This document shows, in pieces, positions 32,375 through 39,796 of a stretch of DNA of 43,809 nt. Position 1 is the stretch's first letter. The number at the start of each line of letters is the position of its first letter. The position numbers were made by a program, and so were the translations under genes. The stretch lies in the NCBI RefSeq assembly GCF_001552635.1, contig NZ_BCRO01000083.1, positions 1 to 43,809 of the forward strand, read 5' to 3'. The notes below the pieces were generated by a model, which searched no databases, was not told the origin of the DNA, and worked only from the letters and a program-made list of their open reading frames with translations. Origin of the DNA: Actinomadura hibisca NBRC 15177 (lineage in GTDB: Bacteria; Actinomycetota; Actinomycetes; Streptosporangiales; Streptosporangiaceae).

Positions 32375-33202
32375 TCACTTCGCGGGCGTGCCGCGCAGGC
32401 CGGTGAACAGGTCGTCCTCGTGGTCGGGGACCTCCACCCGGCTGAATACGCGGGTGAACGACTCCACGGAGAACACCAGCTGCTGGGCCTCCTCGGGCAG
32501 GCGCAGCAGGAAGATGCTCTCGCCCTGGCTGGCGTGCGCCTGGAGGGCCTTGCGCTTGCGGTCGGCGTGCTCGGACACGTCCAGCACCGCGTGGATCATC
32601 TCGTCCGGCACGCCGAAGTCGTCGGGCAGCTCGTCGAAGCCCTCGATGCCGAACTCGGCCATGCGCCGCCCCATCTCCCGGACGCCCGAGCGCGGCACGG
32701 CGGTGTAGTACAGCTTGTCCGGGATGCCCGTCTCCTCGACGGCGGCGACCGCGATCCGGTGCGCCTGGATGTGGTCGGGGTGCCCGTAGCCGCCGTTCTC
32801 GTCGTAGGTGACCACGACCTGCGGCCGGTAGCGCTCCACCAGCTCCGCCAGGCGCGCGGCCGCCTCCTCGACGGGGATGTTGGCGAACGCCTCGGGATGC
32901 TCGTTGGTGGCCCAGCCGTCCATGCCCGAGTCGCGGTAGCCCAGCAGCTCCACGTGCTCGACGCCGAGCAGCTTCACCGACTCCTCCAGCTCGGCCAGCC
33001 GCTTGCGCGCCACGCCCGCGTCGTCGTGGCCCGGGTCGCCGGGCTTGATCCCGCCGTCGTCGTCGCCCTGCTCGCCGTTGGTGCAGGTGACCAGCACCGT
33101 CCGGACCCCCTCGGCGGCGCACCGGGCCAGCAGGCCGCCGGTGCTCAGCACCTCGTCGTCGGGATGGGCGTGGACCGCCATCAGGGTGAGCTGCTGTTCC
33201 AT
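32375..33202 (-). CDS. PIG-L family zinc deacetylase
   Basis: A 275-residue enzyme of the GlcNAc-PI de-N-acetylase (PIG-L/LmbE) family. The zinc site is seen in AHPDDE (residues about 11-16) and HPDH (GYGHPDHIQAHRI). The general-base Asp is in AHPDDE. The family includes mycothiol enzymes MshB and Mca in actinobacteria, but the sequence after the first motif (VLSTGGLLARCAAEGVRTVLVTCTNGEQGD) is not the standard MshB or Mca pattern I know, so a specific substrate is not assigned. The ATG at 33202 has GGAG-rich sequence upstream. It is monocistronic by appearance, convergent with the broken gene across a terminator. Confidence 0.85.
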   Translation of the reverse strand: MEQQLTLMAVHAHPDDEVLSTGGLLARCAAEGVRTVLVTCTNGEQGDDDGGIKPGDPGHDDAGVARKRLAELEESVKLLGVEHVELLGYRDSGMDGWATNEHPEAFANIPVEEAAARLAELVERYRPQVVVTYDENGGYGHPDHIQAHRIAVAAVEETGIPDKLYYTAVPRSGVREMGRRMAEFGIEGFDELPDDFGVPDEMIHAVLDVSEHADRKRKALQAHASQGESIFLLRLPEEAQQLVFSVESFTRVFSRVEVPDHEDDLFTGLRGTPAK

Positions 33203-33299
33203 GACTCCGGGACTCCTCCGAGGGGCGGCAGGGCGGTCCGGACCACTCTACGGACCCGGTACGACGACCCGCCGCCCGTCCCTCCTCACACCTGCCTCC

Positions 33300-34157
33300 T
33301 CACACCTGGGAGGTGGCCTCCTTCGCCGACAGGTCCTCGGTGGTCAGCTGGTGCGCGGGCGGGTCGAACGGGAACGACGAGGTGGCGGTCAGCCCGTCCA
33401 CCACCAGCAGCTCGCCCGGCTCCATCAGCCGCCAGTCCGGGTTGTCGTCCATCCGCTCGCTGGCGATCACGTAGGCGGGGGTGCGGCGGCCGCCGGCCGC
33501 GAGGTCCAGGCTGCCGGGCTCGTGCCCGCCCTCCAGGTGCAGCACCTCCCCGCCGTCCCCGCCCAGCTCCGGGGCCAGCACCCACAGCTCGTTGGGGTCG
33601 GGGTAGCGCAGCGCCCACAGCTTGCCCGACTCGGCCAGCACGATGTTCAGCGCGTAGACCGGCAGCTCGGCGGCGATCCGCCGGATCGCGGCGACCAGCC
33701 CCGCGGTGGTGTCGCCGTGCCTGCGGATCTCGGCGGTGATGTAGGCGAACACCAGCTCGGAGTCGGTCTGCCCCTCCATCAGCGCCCGGTCCACGTCGGT
33801 CAGCCACGAGTTGAGCACGTCCAGGCCCTGCACCACGCCGTTGTGGGCGAACAACCGGTCGTTCATGTCGAACGGGTGGGCGTTGTGCACGCTCACCGAG
33901 CCCGTGGAGGCGTACCGCACGTGCGACACGAACGTGTGGGACACCACGTGCTGGGCCATGGAGGCGAAGTCGGCGTTCTCGAAGGCGGCGATGGGGGCGC
34001 GGTCGCGCACCGGCTCGTCGCCCAGCGAGAACCAGCCCAGCCCCGTCCCGTCGGGCTGCTTGCGGCTCTGCTCGTGCAGGCTCTGGGGCGCGTCCAGCAG
34101 CCAGAAAGTCGCCCCGATCCGAGGGCCGCCGGTGGTCATCGCGAAAAGTCGGCACAT
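33300..34157 (-). CDS. Class II glutamine amidotransferase (YafJ/EgtC-like)
   Basis: A 285-residue N-terminal-nucleophile amidohydrolase. The start is fixed by MCRLFAM: Cys2 must become the N-terminal nucleophile after Met removal. Other family features are the Arg in SHVRYAST, the HNAHPF and LFAHNGVVQG oxyanion region and SDSELV-like GQTDSELVFAYI. The purine run GGGAGG abuts the ATG with no spacing, and CATGGT lies at -12 to -7, so the message may be leaderless. Stand-alone members hydrolyse glutamine or gamma-glutamyl compounds; EgtC in ergothioneine synthesis is one, but no egt genes are near, so that role is not supported. Confidence 0.82.
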   Translation of the reverse strand: MCRLFAMTTGGPRIGATFWLLDAPQSLHEQSRKQPDGTGLGWFSLGDEPVRDRAPIAAFENADFASMAQHVVSHTFVSHVRYASTGSVSVHNAHPFDMNDRLFAHNGVVQGLDVLNSWLTDVDRALMEGQTDSELVFAYITAEIRRHGDTTAGLVAAIRRIAAELPVYALNIVLAESGKLWALRYPDPNELWVLAPELGGDGGEVLHLEGGHEPGSLDLAAGGRRTPAYVIASERMDDNPDWRLMEPGELLVVDGLTATSSFPFDPPAHQLTTEDLSAKEATSQV

Positions 34158-34231
34158 CCTCCCACCATGGCGGATGCCCTGGGGCCGCGTCAGTCCGGGG
34201 TGCCGGTAACCGGGCCGCGCGGCCCCCACGA

Positions 34232-35725
34232 TCAGGCGTCCGGCTCCGAGAGGGCGCCCCCGCCGGCGGCCTGGAGTTCGCGGATCCGGCCCCGGCAGCA
34301 GAACCAGCCCACCACCAGCGCGGCCACGATCACCGGGACGGCCATGACGGTCGTGTGCCCCGCGCCGTCGCGGTCGAACCACATCAGCACCACGACCGCC
34401 GCCAGGAACGCCAGCGTCACCAGCTCGGTCCACGGCGAGCCGGGCAGCCGGTAGGAGGGCCGGGCCAGCTCACCGCGCTCGGCCCGCCGCACGAACAGCA
34501 GGTGCGAGAGCATGATCATCGCCCAGGTGCCCAGGATGCCGATCGCCGCGAAGTTCAGCACGATCTCGAACGCCTCGGCCGGCACCCAGTAGTTCAGCCC
34601 GACGCCCAGCACGCACACCGCCGAGGTCAGCAGGATGCCGCCGTAGGGGACCTGGGTGCGGCTCATCCGGGTGGTGAACCTCGGCGCCGACCCGGCCGCG
34701 CCCAGCGAGCGCAGGATGCGGCCGGTGGAGTAGAGCCCGGAGTTCAGGCTGGACAGCGCGGCGGTGAGCACGATCAGGTTCATCACGCCGTCGGCGGCCG
34801 GGACGCCGAGCTTCGACAGCACCGTCACGAACGGGCTGACGCCCTCCTGGTAGGCGTCCCACGGCAGCAGCATGGCCAGCAGCAGCACCGAGCCGACGTA
34901 GAAGACCAGGATGCGCCAGACGATCGAGTTGATCGCCTTGGGCATGACCTTCTCGGGGTTCTCGGTCTCCCCGGCGGCCACGCCGACCAGCTCGGTGGAG
35001 GCGTAGGCGAACACCACGCCCTGGATGACCACCAGCATCGGCAGCACGCCGTGCGGGAACATCCCGCCGTGCCCGAACACCAGCCCCGGGCCCGAGTCGT
35101 GCCCGCCCACCTGGTGCCCGGTCACCAGCAGGCCGATGCCGATGAGCATGAAGACCACCAGCGCGCCGACCTTGACGAGGGAGAACCAGAACTCCAGCTC
35201 GCCGAAGATCCGCACCGAGATCAGGTTGACCGTCAGCACCACCGCCAGCGCGACCAGCGCCAGCGTCCACTGCGGCACGTCGGTGAACATCTTCCAGTAG
35301 TGGATGTACAGCGCGATCGCGGTGATGTCGACGATGCCGGTGGTGGACCAGTTGAGGAAGTGCATCCACCCGGCGACGTAGGCGCCCTTCTCGCCCATGA
35401 ACTCGCGCGAGTAGGACACGAACGAGCCCGAGGACGGCCGGTGCAGCACCAGCTCGCCGAGCGCGCGCACCACCATGAAGGCGAAGAAGCCGCACACCGC
35501 GTAGGCGATGGCCAGCGACGGGCCGGCGCTGGCCAGCCGCCCTCCCGCGCCCAGGAACAGGCCGGTGCCGATGGCCCCGCCGATGGCGATCATGTTGACG
35601 TGCCGGGGCTTGAGGGACTTGTCGTAGCCCTCGTCGCCGGCGTCCACGACCCGCCCGCCCGCGTGGGGCGCCTTCGGGGGAGCCTGCGACGGCGGCGCCG
35701 CCGCCCGGAGGTCCTGCTCGCTCAC
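34232..35725 (-). CDS. APC-family amino-acid permease (AnsP/GabP-like)
   Basis: A 497-residue transporter of the amino acid-polyamine-organocation superfamily, with about 12 hydrophobic helices. Signature segments: SLKPRHVNMIAIGGAIGTGLFLGAG at the first helix, VRALGELVLHRPSSGSFVSYSREFMGEKGAYVAGWMHFLNW, FAYASTELVGVAAGETENP and SSLNSGLYSTGR. These fit the amino-acid transporter family that contains asparagine (AnsP), GABA and aromatic permeases; the SF-YSREF-G-KGAYVAGWMHFLNW block is nearest to AnsP/GabP. It takes up an amino acid by proton symport. Start GTG at 35725. A promoter with an operator-like palindrome lies at 35774-35802. Confidence 0.88.
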   Translation of the reverse strand: MSEQDLRAAAPPSQAPPKAPHAGGRVVDAGDEGYDKSLKPRHVNMIAIGGAIGTGLFLGAGGRLASAGPSLAIAYAVCGFFAFMVVRALGELVLHRPSSGSFVSYSREFMGEKGAYVAGWMHFLNWSTTGIVDITAIALYIHYWKMFTDVPQWTLALVALAVVLTVNLISVRIFGELEFWFSLVKVGALVVFMLIGIGLLVTGHQVGGHDSGPGLVFGHGGMFPHGVLPMLVVIQGVVFAYASTELVGVAAGETENPEKVMPKAINSIVWRILVFYVGSVLLLAMLLPWDAYQEGVSPFVTVLSKLGVPAADGVMNLIVLTAALSSLNSGLYSTGRILRSLGAAGSAPRFTTRMSRTQVPYGGILLTSAVCVLGVGLNYWVPAEAFEIVLNFAAIGILGTWAMIMLSHLLFVRRAERGELARPSYRLPGSPWTELVTLAFLAAVVVLMWFDRDGAGHTTVMAVPVIVAALVVGWFCCRGRIRELQAAGGGALSEPDA

Positions 35726-35773
35726 GCCTGGTTACCGCCTTTCCACGGGGTGCTCATGGCCGAAGCCCGGTGA

Positions 35774-35802
35774 AGTTTCGGTCATGGGCCGAAACGTGTC
35801 AA
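35774..35802 (-). promoter_or_regulatory. Promoter with palindromic operator for the amino-acid permease
   Basis: On the minus strand a consensus -35 TTGACA (35802-35797) is followed after 17 bp by GAAACT (35779-35774) as -10. A 7-bp inverted repeat GTTTCGG/CCGAAAC (35775-35781 with 35789-35795) fills the spacer and covers the -10. A dimeric regulator bound there would exclude RNA polymerase. Transcription would begin about 40 bases before the GTG. Confidence 0.55.
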
Positions 35803-35946
35803 AACGACTGGCTAAAAAGGCCCAAGCCGGGCGTCGGACGTGGTCCGGACGGCGCGCGAGGCTGCCGTGACGCAAGAAACGGGTGTGCACGATGCCGGGA
35901 TCTGCCCCGAAAGTGAGGCTTGGAACACGCCGACCGGATAAAGCCC

Positions 35947-35975
35947 TTCGATCCCGGCCCGTCATGCCGTACGGT
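35947..35975 (+). promoter_or_regulatory. Probable leaderless promoter for the HAD-like gene
   Basis: TTCGAT (35947-35952), 17-bp spacer, then TACGGT (35970-35975) at -12 to -7 from the ATG at 35982. The gene has no Shine-Dalgarno sequence. The arrangement suits a transcript starting at the A of ATG. Confidence 0.45.
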
Positions 35976-35981
35976 CCGGTT

Positions 35982-36482
35982 ATGGGCTCGCCGTTGGTGC
36001 TGGTGGACGTTGATGGCGTCCTGAACCCCTTTGAACGTCCGACCCGCGGCTTCCGCAGGCACCGGTGCTCGCCCAACGGGATCACCTTCCGGCTGTGGCT
36101 CAACTCCGGGCACGGCCCGATGTTGCGGGAGCTGGCCGAGGAGACCGGGGCCGAACTCGCCTGGGCCAGCTACTGGTGCGACAACGCCAACGAGTGGATC
36201 GCGCCCCGCGTCGGGCTGCCGCAGCTGCCGTTCGTGCCGATCCCCCGCTTCCCGGGCTACGAGGAGGGCGGCACGCTGGGCTCCTGGAAGGCCCGGCACG
36301 TGGCGTCCTGGGTCGCGGGGCGGCCGTTCGTCTGGTTCGAGGACGAGCCGGACGCCACCGACTGCATCGCCGCCGAGGAGGGCGTGGGCGACCACCTGCT
36401 GGTGTCCACCGACCCGATGGTGGGGCTGACCGAGCAGGACGTCGAGCGCGCCGCCGGATGGTTGCGCTCCCTGGACCGCTAG
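35982..36482 (+). CDS. HAD-like hydrolase-fold protein
   Basis: A 166-residue protein with the first HAD motif VLVDVDGVLNPFE (catalytic Asp in DVDG), a central WASYWCDNANEWIAPRVGLPQLPFV and the acidic motif WFEDEPDATD near residue 120. This is the short actinobacterial HAD-like group related to secreted or cytosolic phosphatases without a clear cap domain. The ATG at 35982 is preferred over in-frame starts at 35964 and 35883 because DVDG normally follows the start closely and a -10 element is placed for leaderless initiation. It is divergent from the permease. The substrate is unknown. Confidence 0.78.
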   Translation: MGSPLVLVDVDGVLNPFERPTRGFRRHRCSPNGITFRLWLNSGHGPMLRELAEETGAELAWASYWCDNANEWIAPRVGLPQLPFVPIPRFPGYEEGGTLGSWKARHVASWVAGRPFVWFEDEPDATDCIAAEEGVGDHLLVSTDPMVGLTEQDVERAAGWLRSLDR

Positions 36483-36577
36483 CCCGCGCGACGGGTCACA
36501 TTCGTCCAAGACCGCCCCCGGCCCCCGCTCCTAGCGTCGTCCTCGTACCGAGCACACCGCTCCGGAGGAGGCCGACC

Positions 36578-37582
36578 ATGACGCGATCACCCCTGCTGGA
36601 CCTCGCCTACGGCTACATGCCCGCCCAGATCGTCTACGCCGCCGCCGAGCTGGGCCTCGCCGACGCCCTGGCCGACGGGCCGCGCTCCAGCGCCGAGCTG
36701 GCCGCCGGGACCGGGACGCACGCGCCGTCCCTGCTGCGGCTGCTGCGCGCCCTGACCGTCCTCGGCGTGACCGAGCAGCACGGCCCGGACCTGTTCGCGC
36801 TCGCCCCGGCGGGCCAGGACCTGCGCCGCGGCGTGCCCGGCTCGGTCCGCAACCTGGTCCTGCTGTTCTGCGGCCCGGACGTCTGGCGCACCTGGGGCGA
36901 CCTGATGGGCACGCTGCGCACCGGCGAGTACGCCTGGGAGCGCGTCACCGGCATGACGCCCTTCGAGTTCTTCGCCCGCGACCAGGAGCTGTCGGCCACC
37001 TTCAACGCGGCGATGGCCGAGCACACCCGCGCCGTCGCGCCCGCCGTGATCGAGGCCGCCGACCTCGGCCGCTTCGGCACGGTCGCCGACCTCGGCGGGG
37101 GAGACGGCACCCTGCTGGCGGCGGTCCTGCGGGCCGTCCCGGGCGCGCGCGGCGTGCTGTTCGACCTCCCGCCCGCGCTGGAGAGCGCCAAGGACACCCT
37201 GGGCGACCTCGCCGACCGCTGCGAGATCGTGCCTGGCGACTTCTTCGCCGAGGTCCCGTCCGGGGCCGACGCCTACCTGCTCAAGAGCGTGATCCACGAC
37301 TGGGACGACGAGCGGACCGCCGCGATCCTGCGCTCCTGCCGCGCCGCGATGCGCCCCGAGGCGCGGCTGCTGCTGGTGGAGACGTTGATGCCGCCCGTGG
37401 TCACCGCCGAGCACCGGGGCGTCGCGATGGGCGACCTCAACATGCTCGTGGCCACCGGCGGCCGGGAGCGCACCGAGGCCGAGTTCCGCGAGCTGCTCAC
37501 CGCCGCCGGGTTCGCCACGGTCTCGGTGTCGGAGCCGCTGCCGCCGTCGGGATACCGCGTCCTGGAGGCCGCACCGGCCTGA
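36578..37582 (+). CDS. SAM-dependent O-methyltransferase (acetylserotonin OMT family)
   Basis: A 334-residue small-molecule O-methyltransferase. An N-terminal winged-helix dimerisation domain (LAYGYMPAQIVYAAAELGLADALADGPRSSAEL) precedes a SAM-binding domain with VADLGGGDGTLLAAVLRAVPGARGVLFDLP. The catalytic His is in KSVIHDWDDERTAAILR, followed by LLLVE and GGRERTEAEFRELL. These are the standard motifs of plant-type and antibiotic-biosynthesis OMTs. GGAGGAGG lies 7 bases before the ATG. It is followed 87 bases later by an SDR gene on the same strand. No polyketide or other biosynthetic genes are near, so the substrate is open. Confidence 0.9.
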   Translation: MTRSPLLDLAYGYMPAQIVYAAAELGLADALADGPRSSAELAAGTGTHAPSLLRLLRALTVLGVTEQHGPDLFALAPAGQDLRRGVPGSVRNLVLLFCGPDVWRTWGDLMGTLRTGEYAWERVTGMTPFEFFARDQELSATFNAAMAEHTRAVAPAVIEAADLGRFGTVADLGGGDGTLLAAVLRAVPGARGVLFDLPPALESAKDTLGDLADRCEIVPGDFFAEVPSGADAYLLKSVIHDWDDERTAAILRSCRAAMRPEARLLLVETLMPPVVTAEHRGVAMGDLNMLVATGGRERTEAEFRELLTAAGFATVSVSEPLPPSGYRVLEAAPA

Positions 37583-37669
37583 GCCGCCCCGACGTCAGGG
37601 GACACTTACGTCCGGGCGGGCGCGACCGGCAGGATGGAACCGAACACGCACCTGACGAAGGAGTGGTCG

Positions 37670-38431
37670 ATGGGTTCTCTCTCGGGTCGCCTCGCGCTGG
37701 TCACCGGCGGCAGCCGCGGCATCGGCCGGGCCGTCGCCGTGGCGCTGGCCGAAGACGGGGCCGAGGTCGCGGTGGCCTACCGGCGCGACGACGACGCCGC
37801 GGCCAAGACCGTCGCGGCGATCGAGGCCGCCGGGTCCCGGGGACACGCCTACCGGGCGTCGGTCGACGACCTGGACGCCTGCCGCGACCTGGCCGCGCGC
37901 GTCGAGGCCGAGCACGGCCGCCTGGACGTCCTGGTGCACAGCGCCGGGATCGCCAGCCGCGGCCACTCGGTCGCCGACACCGACCCCGCCGAGCTGACCC
38001 GGGTGCTGGGCGTGCACGCCCTCGGCCCGCACCACCTCACCCAGGCGCTGCTGCCGCTGCTGCGGCGGGCCGAGCGCAGCGACGTCGTCTTCGTCTCCAG
38101 CGTGATCACCGGGATCTACCCGCCGTTCAGCGGCCCCTACGCCATGGGCAAGGCCGCGATGGAGGCCCTGGCGCACACCCTGGCCAAGGAGGAGCGCGGC
38201 CACGGCATGCACGTCAACATCGTCGCGCCCGGCCTGGTGGACACCGACATGGGGCAGCGCCTGGTGCGCGCCACCCTGGGTGTGGACGACATCCGCCGGC
38301 AGGACGCGGCGTCCCCCTACGGGCACGTGTGCTCGCCCGAGGAGGTCGCCGACGTGGTCCGGTTCCTGGTGTCCGACGCCGCCTCCTACGTCACCGACCA
38401 GCGCGTGGTGGTGGACGGCGGCACGTTCTGA
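37670..38431 (+). CDS. Short-chain dehydrogenase/reductase (FabG-like)
   Basis: A 253-residue classical SDR. Cofactor motif TGGSRGIGRAVA, with Arg at the end of the second strand (YRRDDD) that favours NADP(H); HSAGIAS; catalytic Ser in VSSVITG; Tyr and Lys in YAMGK; then IVAPGLVDTDMGQ and the C-terminal VVVDGGTF. The pattern is FabG-like, but isolated SDRs of this kind act on many substrates. The ATG at 37670 has GAAGGAG 6 bases upstream; an in-frame ATG at 37634 lacks one. It may share transcripts with the preceding methyltransferase. It is convergent with a NUDIX gene. Confidence 0.88.
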   Translation: MGSLSGRLALVTGGSRGIGRAVAVALAEDGAEVAVAYRRDDDAAAKTVAAIEAAGSRGHAYRASVDDLDACRDLAARVEAEHGRLDVLVHSAGIASRGHSVADTDPAELTRVLGVHALGPHHLTQALLPLLRRAERSDVVFVSSVITGIYPPFSGPYAMGKAAMEALAHTLAKEERGHGMHVNIVAPGLVDTDMGQRLVRATLGVDDIRRQDAASPYGHVCSPEEVADVVRFLVSDAASYVTDQRVVVDGGTF

Positions 38432-38449
38432 CGGCTTGGCGTCAGCGGT

Positions 38450-39076
38450 CTAGCGGCGCGTCCAGTCCGGCTGGACGAAGTCGGCGACCCGGACCGGCCG
38501 GTCCAGCAGCACCACCTCCCGGAACTGCCACAGCATGGCCCCCGTGGGAGCGTGCACGACCCAGTCCGGGCCCAGCCGCATCTGCAACAACCGGCCGCCG
38601 TCGAGCTGCGGCACCCACCGCGGGGTCTCGTCGGCGGCCAGCCGCGCCAGCGAGACGGGGTGCACCGAGTGCACCTCGTCCGGGCTCGGCCGCAGCGGTC
38701 CCGGGTCGGCCGGGGCCGCCACCACCGGAGTGATCGCGAATCCGGAGGCGGCCGGGAAGTCGTCCAGCACCCCCAGCACCTCGTCGGGCCGGACCCGCAA
38801 CCCCAGCTCCTCCTCCAGCTCGCGCAGCGCGGCCTGCTCCGGCGTCTCGCCAGGCTCGGCCCGCCCGCCCGGCAGCCCCCACTGGCCCGCGTTCCGGCCC
38901 CGGTAGGCCCGCTTGATCAGCAGCACCGACGGCGCGTCCCCGTCGTGCACCACGCACACCACCACCCCGGCGCGGCGCATCCCGGGGGAGTCGGGGACGG
39001 TGGTGCGCCGGAACGCGGCCAGCCGCGCCGCCGCCGTCGCGCGGAAGGCCGCCGGATCGTGCAGGGGGTCGGTCAT
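38450..39076 (-). CDS. NUDIX hydrolase, probable CoA pyrophosphatase type
   Basis: A 208-residue NUDIX protein. The NUDIX box is complete: G-x5-E-x7-REL-EE-x-GL in GRAEPGETPEQAALRELEEELGL, with the metal-binding Glu residues intact. The surrounding VLLIKRAYRGRNAGQWGLPGGRAE and the DD-x-PAASGFAITPVVA region resemble the NudL/CoA diphosphatase group, which cleaves CoA or short acyl-CoAs to phosphopantetheine and ADP. That substrate is a family inference. It is convergent with the SDR gene, with a short hairpin (38428-38445) at the SDR end, and divergent from the gene at 39150. Confidence 0.85.
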   Translation of the reverse strand: MTDPLHDPAAFRATAAARLAAFRRTTVPDSPGMRRAGVVVCVVHDGDAPSVLLIKRAYRGRNAGQWGLPGGRAEPGETPEQAALRELEEELGLRVRPDEVLGVLDDFPAASGFAITPVVAAPADPGPLRPSPDEVHSVHPVSLARLAADETPRWVPQLDGGRLLQMRLGPDWVVHAPTGAMLWQFREVVLLDRPVRVADFVQPDWTRR

Positions 39077-39137
39077 GGCCAGATCATCCCAGACGCCGCC
39101 TGTCGCTTTTCTTCAAGAACCCTGGGACCTGCTGGAA

Positions 39138-39143
39138 TACCGT
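39138..39143 (+). promoter_or_regulatory. Leaderless-type -10 for the TIGR03086 gene
   Basis: TACCGT occupies -12 to -7 relative to the ATG at 39150, and no Shine-Dalgarno sequence is present. A convincing -35 is not obvious. Confidence 0.4.
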
Positions 39144-39149
39144 CGTGAC

Positions 39150-39728
39150 ATGGACATTCGCACTGTGCTGCCAGCCGCCGCCGAAGCGGCCATAGAAATC
39201 GTGCACGGCATTCCGGCCGACAAGCTGGACGCGCCGACGCCCTGCCCGGACTGGGACGTGCGCGCCGCCTTCAACCACCTGATGTTCTGGACCCGGCGCG
39301 GCGAGTGCGCCGCCGCCAAGCAGGCCCCCGACGACGTGCCGGAGGAGCACGACTTCACCGCCGAGGCCGGCTGGGCCGACCGGTTCGCCGAGCAGGCCCG
39401 CCGCACCGTCAAGGCGTGGTCCGACCCGGCGGCGTGGGAGGGGGACACCAGCCTGACCGGATCCTCCCCGGGCATGCCCGCCACGGTCATCGGCGGCATG
39501 ATCTTCGGCGAGTTCGTCGTCCACGGCTGGGACCTGGCCGCCGCCACCGGGCAGCGCGCCGGGTTCCCCGAGGACGTCGTCCGGGCCGCCTACGAGGGCA
39601 CCGCCGCGATCGCCGAGATGGCGCGCCAGTACGAGGCGTTCGGCGCGGAGGTCCCGGTGCCCGCCGACGCCCCGCTGCTGGACCGGACGCTGGGCCTGGC
39701 GGGCCGCGACCCGCACTGGACGCCCTGA
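39150..39728 (+). CDS. TIGR03086-family metal-binding protein (DinB/MDMPI-like)
   Basis: A 192-residue protein of the actinobacterial TIGR03086 group within the DinB / mycothiol-dependent maleylpyruvate isomerase superfamily. Diagnostic segments are the N-terminal TPCPDWDVRAAFNHLMFW with the first metal-binding His, and FGEFVVHGWDLAAATGQRAGFPEDVV with the second. Members are four-helix bundles that bind a metal and may act as mycothiol-dependent transferases; the substrate of this one is unknown. The ATG lies 73 bases from the divergent NUDIX gene and has a leaderless-type -10. Confidence 0.82.
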   Translation: MDIRTVLPAAAEAAIEIVHGIPADKLDAPTPCPDWDVRAAFNHLMFWTRRGECAAAKQAPDDVPEEHDFTAEAGWADRFAEQARRTVKAWSDPAAWEGDTSLTGSSPGMPATVIGGMIFGEFVVHGWDLAAATGQRAGFPEDVVRAAYEGTAAIAEMARQYEAFGAEVPVPADAPLLDRTLGLAGRDPHWTP

Positions 39729-39746
39729 TCCGGACCCCTGACGGCC

Positions 39747-39780
39747 CGCGCGGGTCCCGGCCCGAGCGGGGGCCCGCGCG
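39747..39780 (+). terminator. GC-rich hairpin between TIGR03086 gene and gltX
   Basis: A 12-bp stem (39747-39758 with 39769-39780, one T-G wobble) with a 10-base loop lies 19 bases after the TIGR03086 stop. It immediately precedes the -10 of gltX, so it probably terminates the upstream gene. Confidence 0.6.
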
Positions 39781-39783
39781 CTC

Positions 39784-39789
39784 TAGGCT
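39784..39789 (+). promoter_or_regulatory. -10 element close to the gltX start
   Basis: TAGGCT lies at -13 to -8 from the ATG at 39797. The purine stretch GAGGG ends only one base before the ATG, too close for a normal Shine-Dalgarno sequence. Leaderless initiation is likely. Confidence 0.4.
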
Positions 39790-39796
39790 TGAGGGC

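Noticed and set aside
32375..33202. Mycothiol gene mshB or mca
   Set aside because: Zinc motifs fit the superfamily, but the sequence around them is not the MshB or Mca pattern I know; kept as PIG-L family.
33300..34157. Ergothioneine gene egtC
   Set aside because: The protein has the right superfamily and N-terminal Cys, but no egtA, egtB, egtD or egtE is adjacent, so the specific name is unsupported.
35774..35802. GlnR binding site before the amino-acid permease
   Set aside because: The inverted repeat does not follow the tandem gTnAC-n6-GaAAC spacing expected for GlnR.
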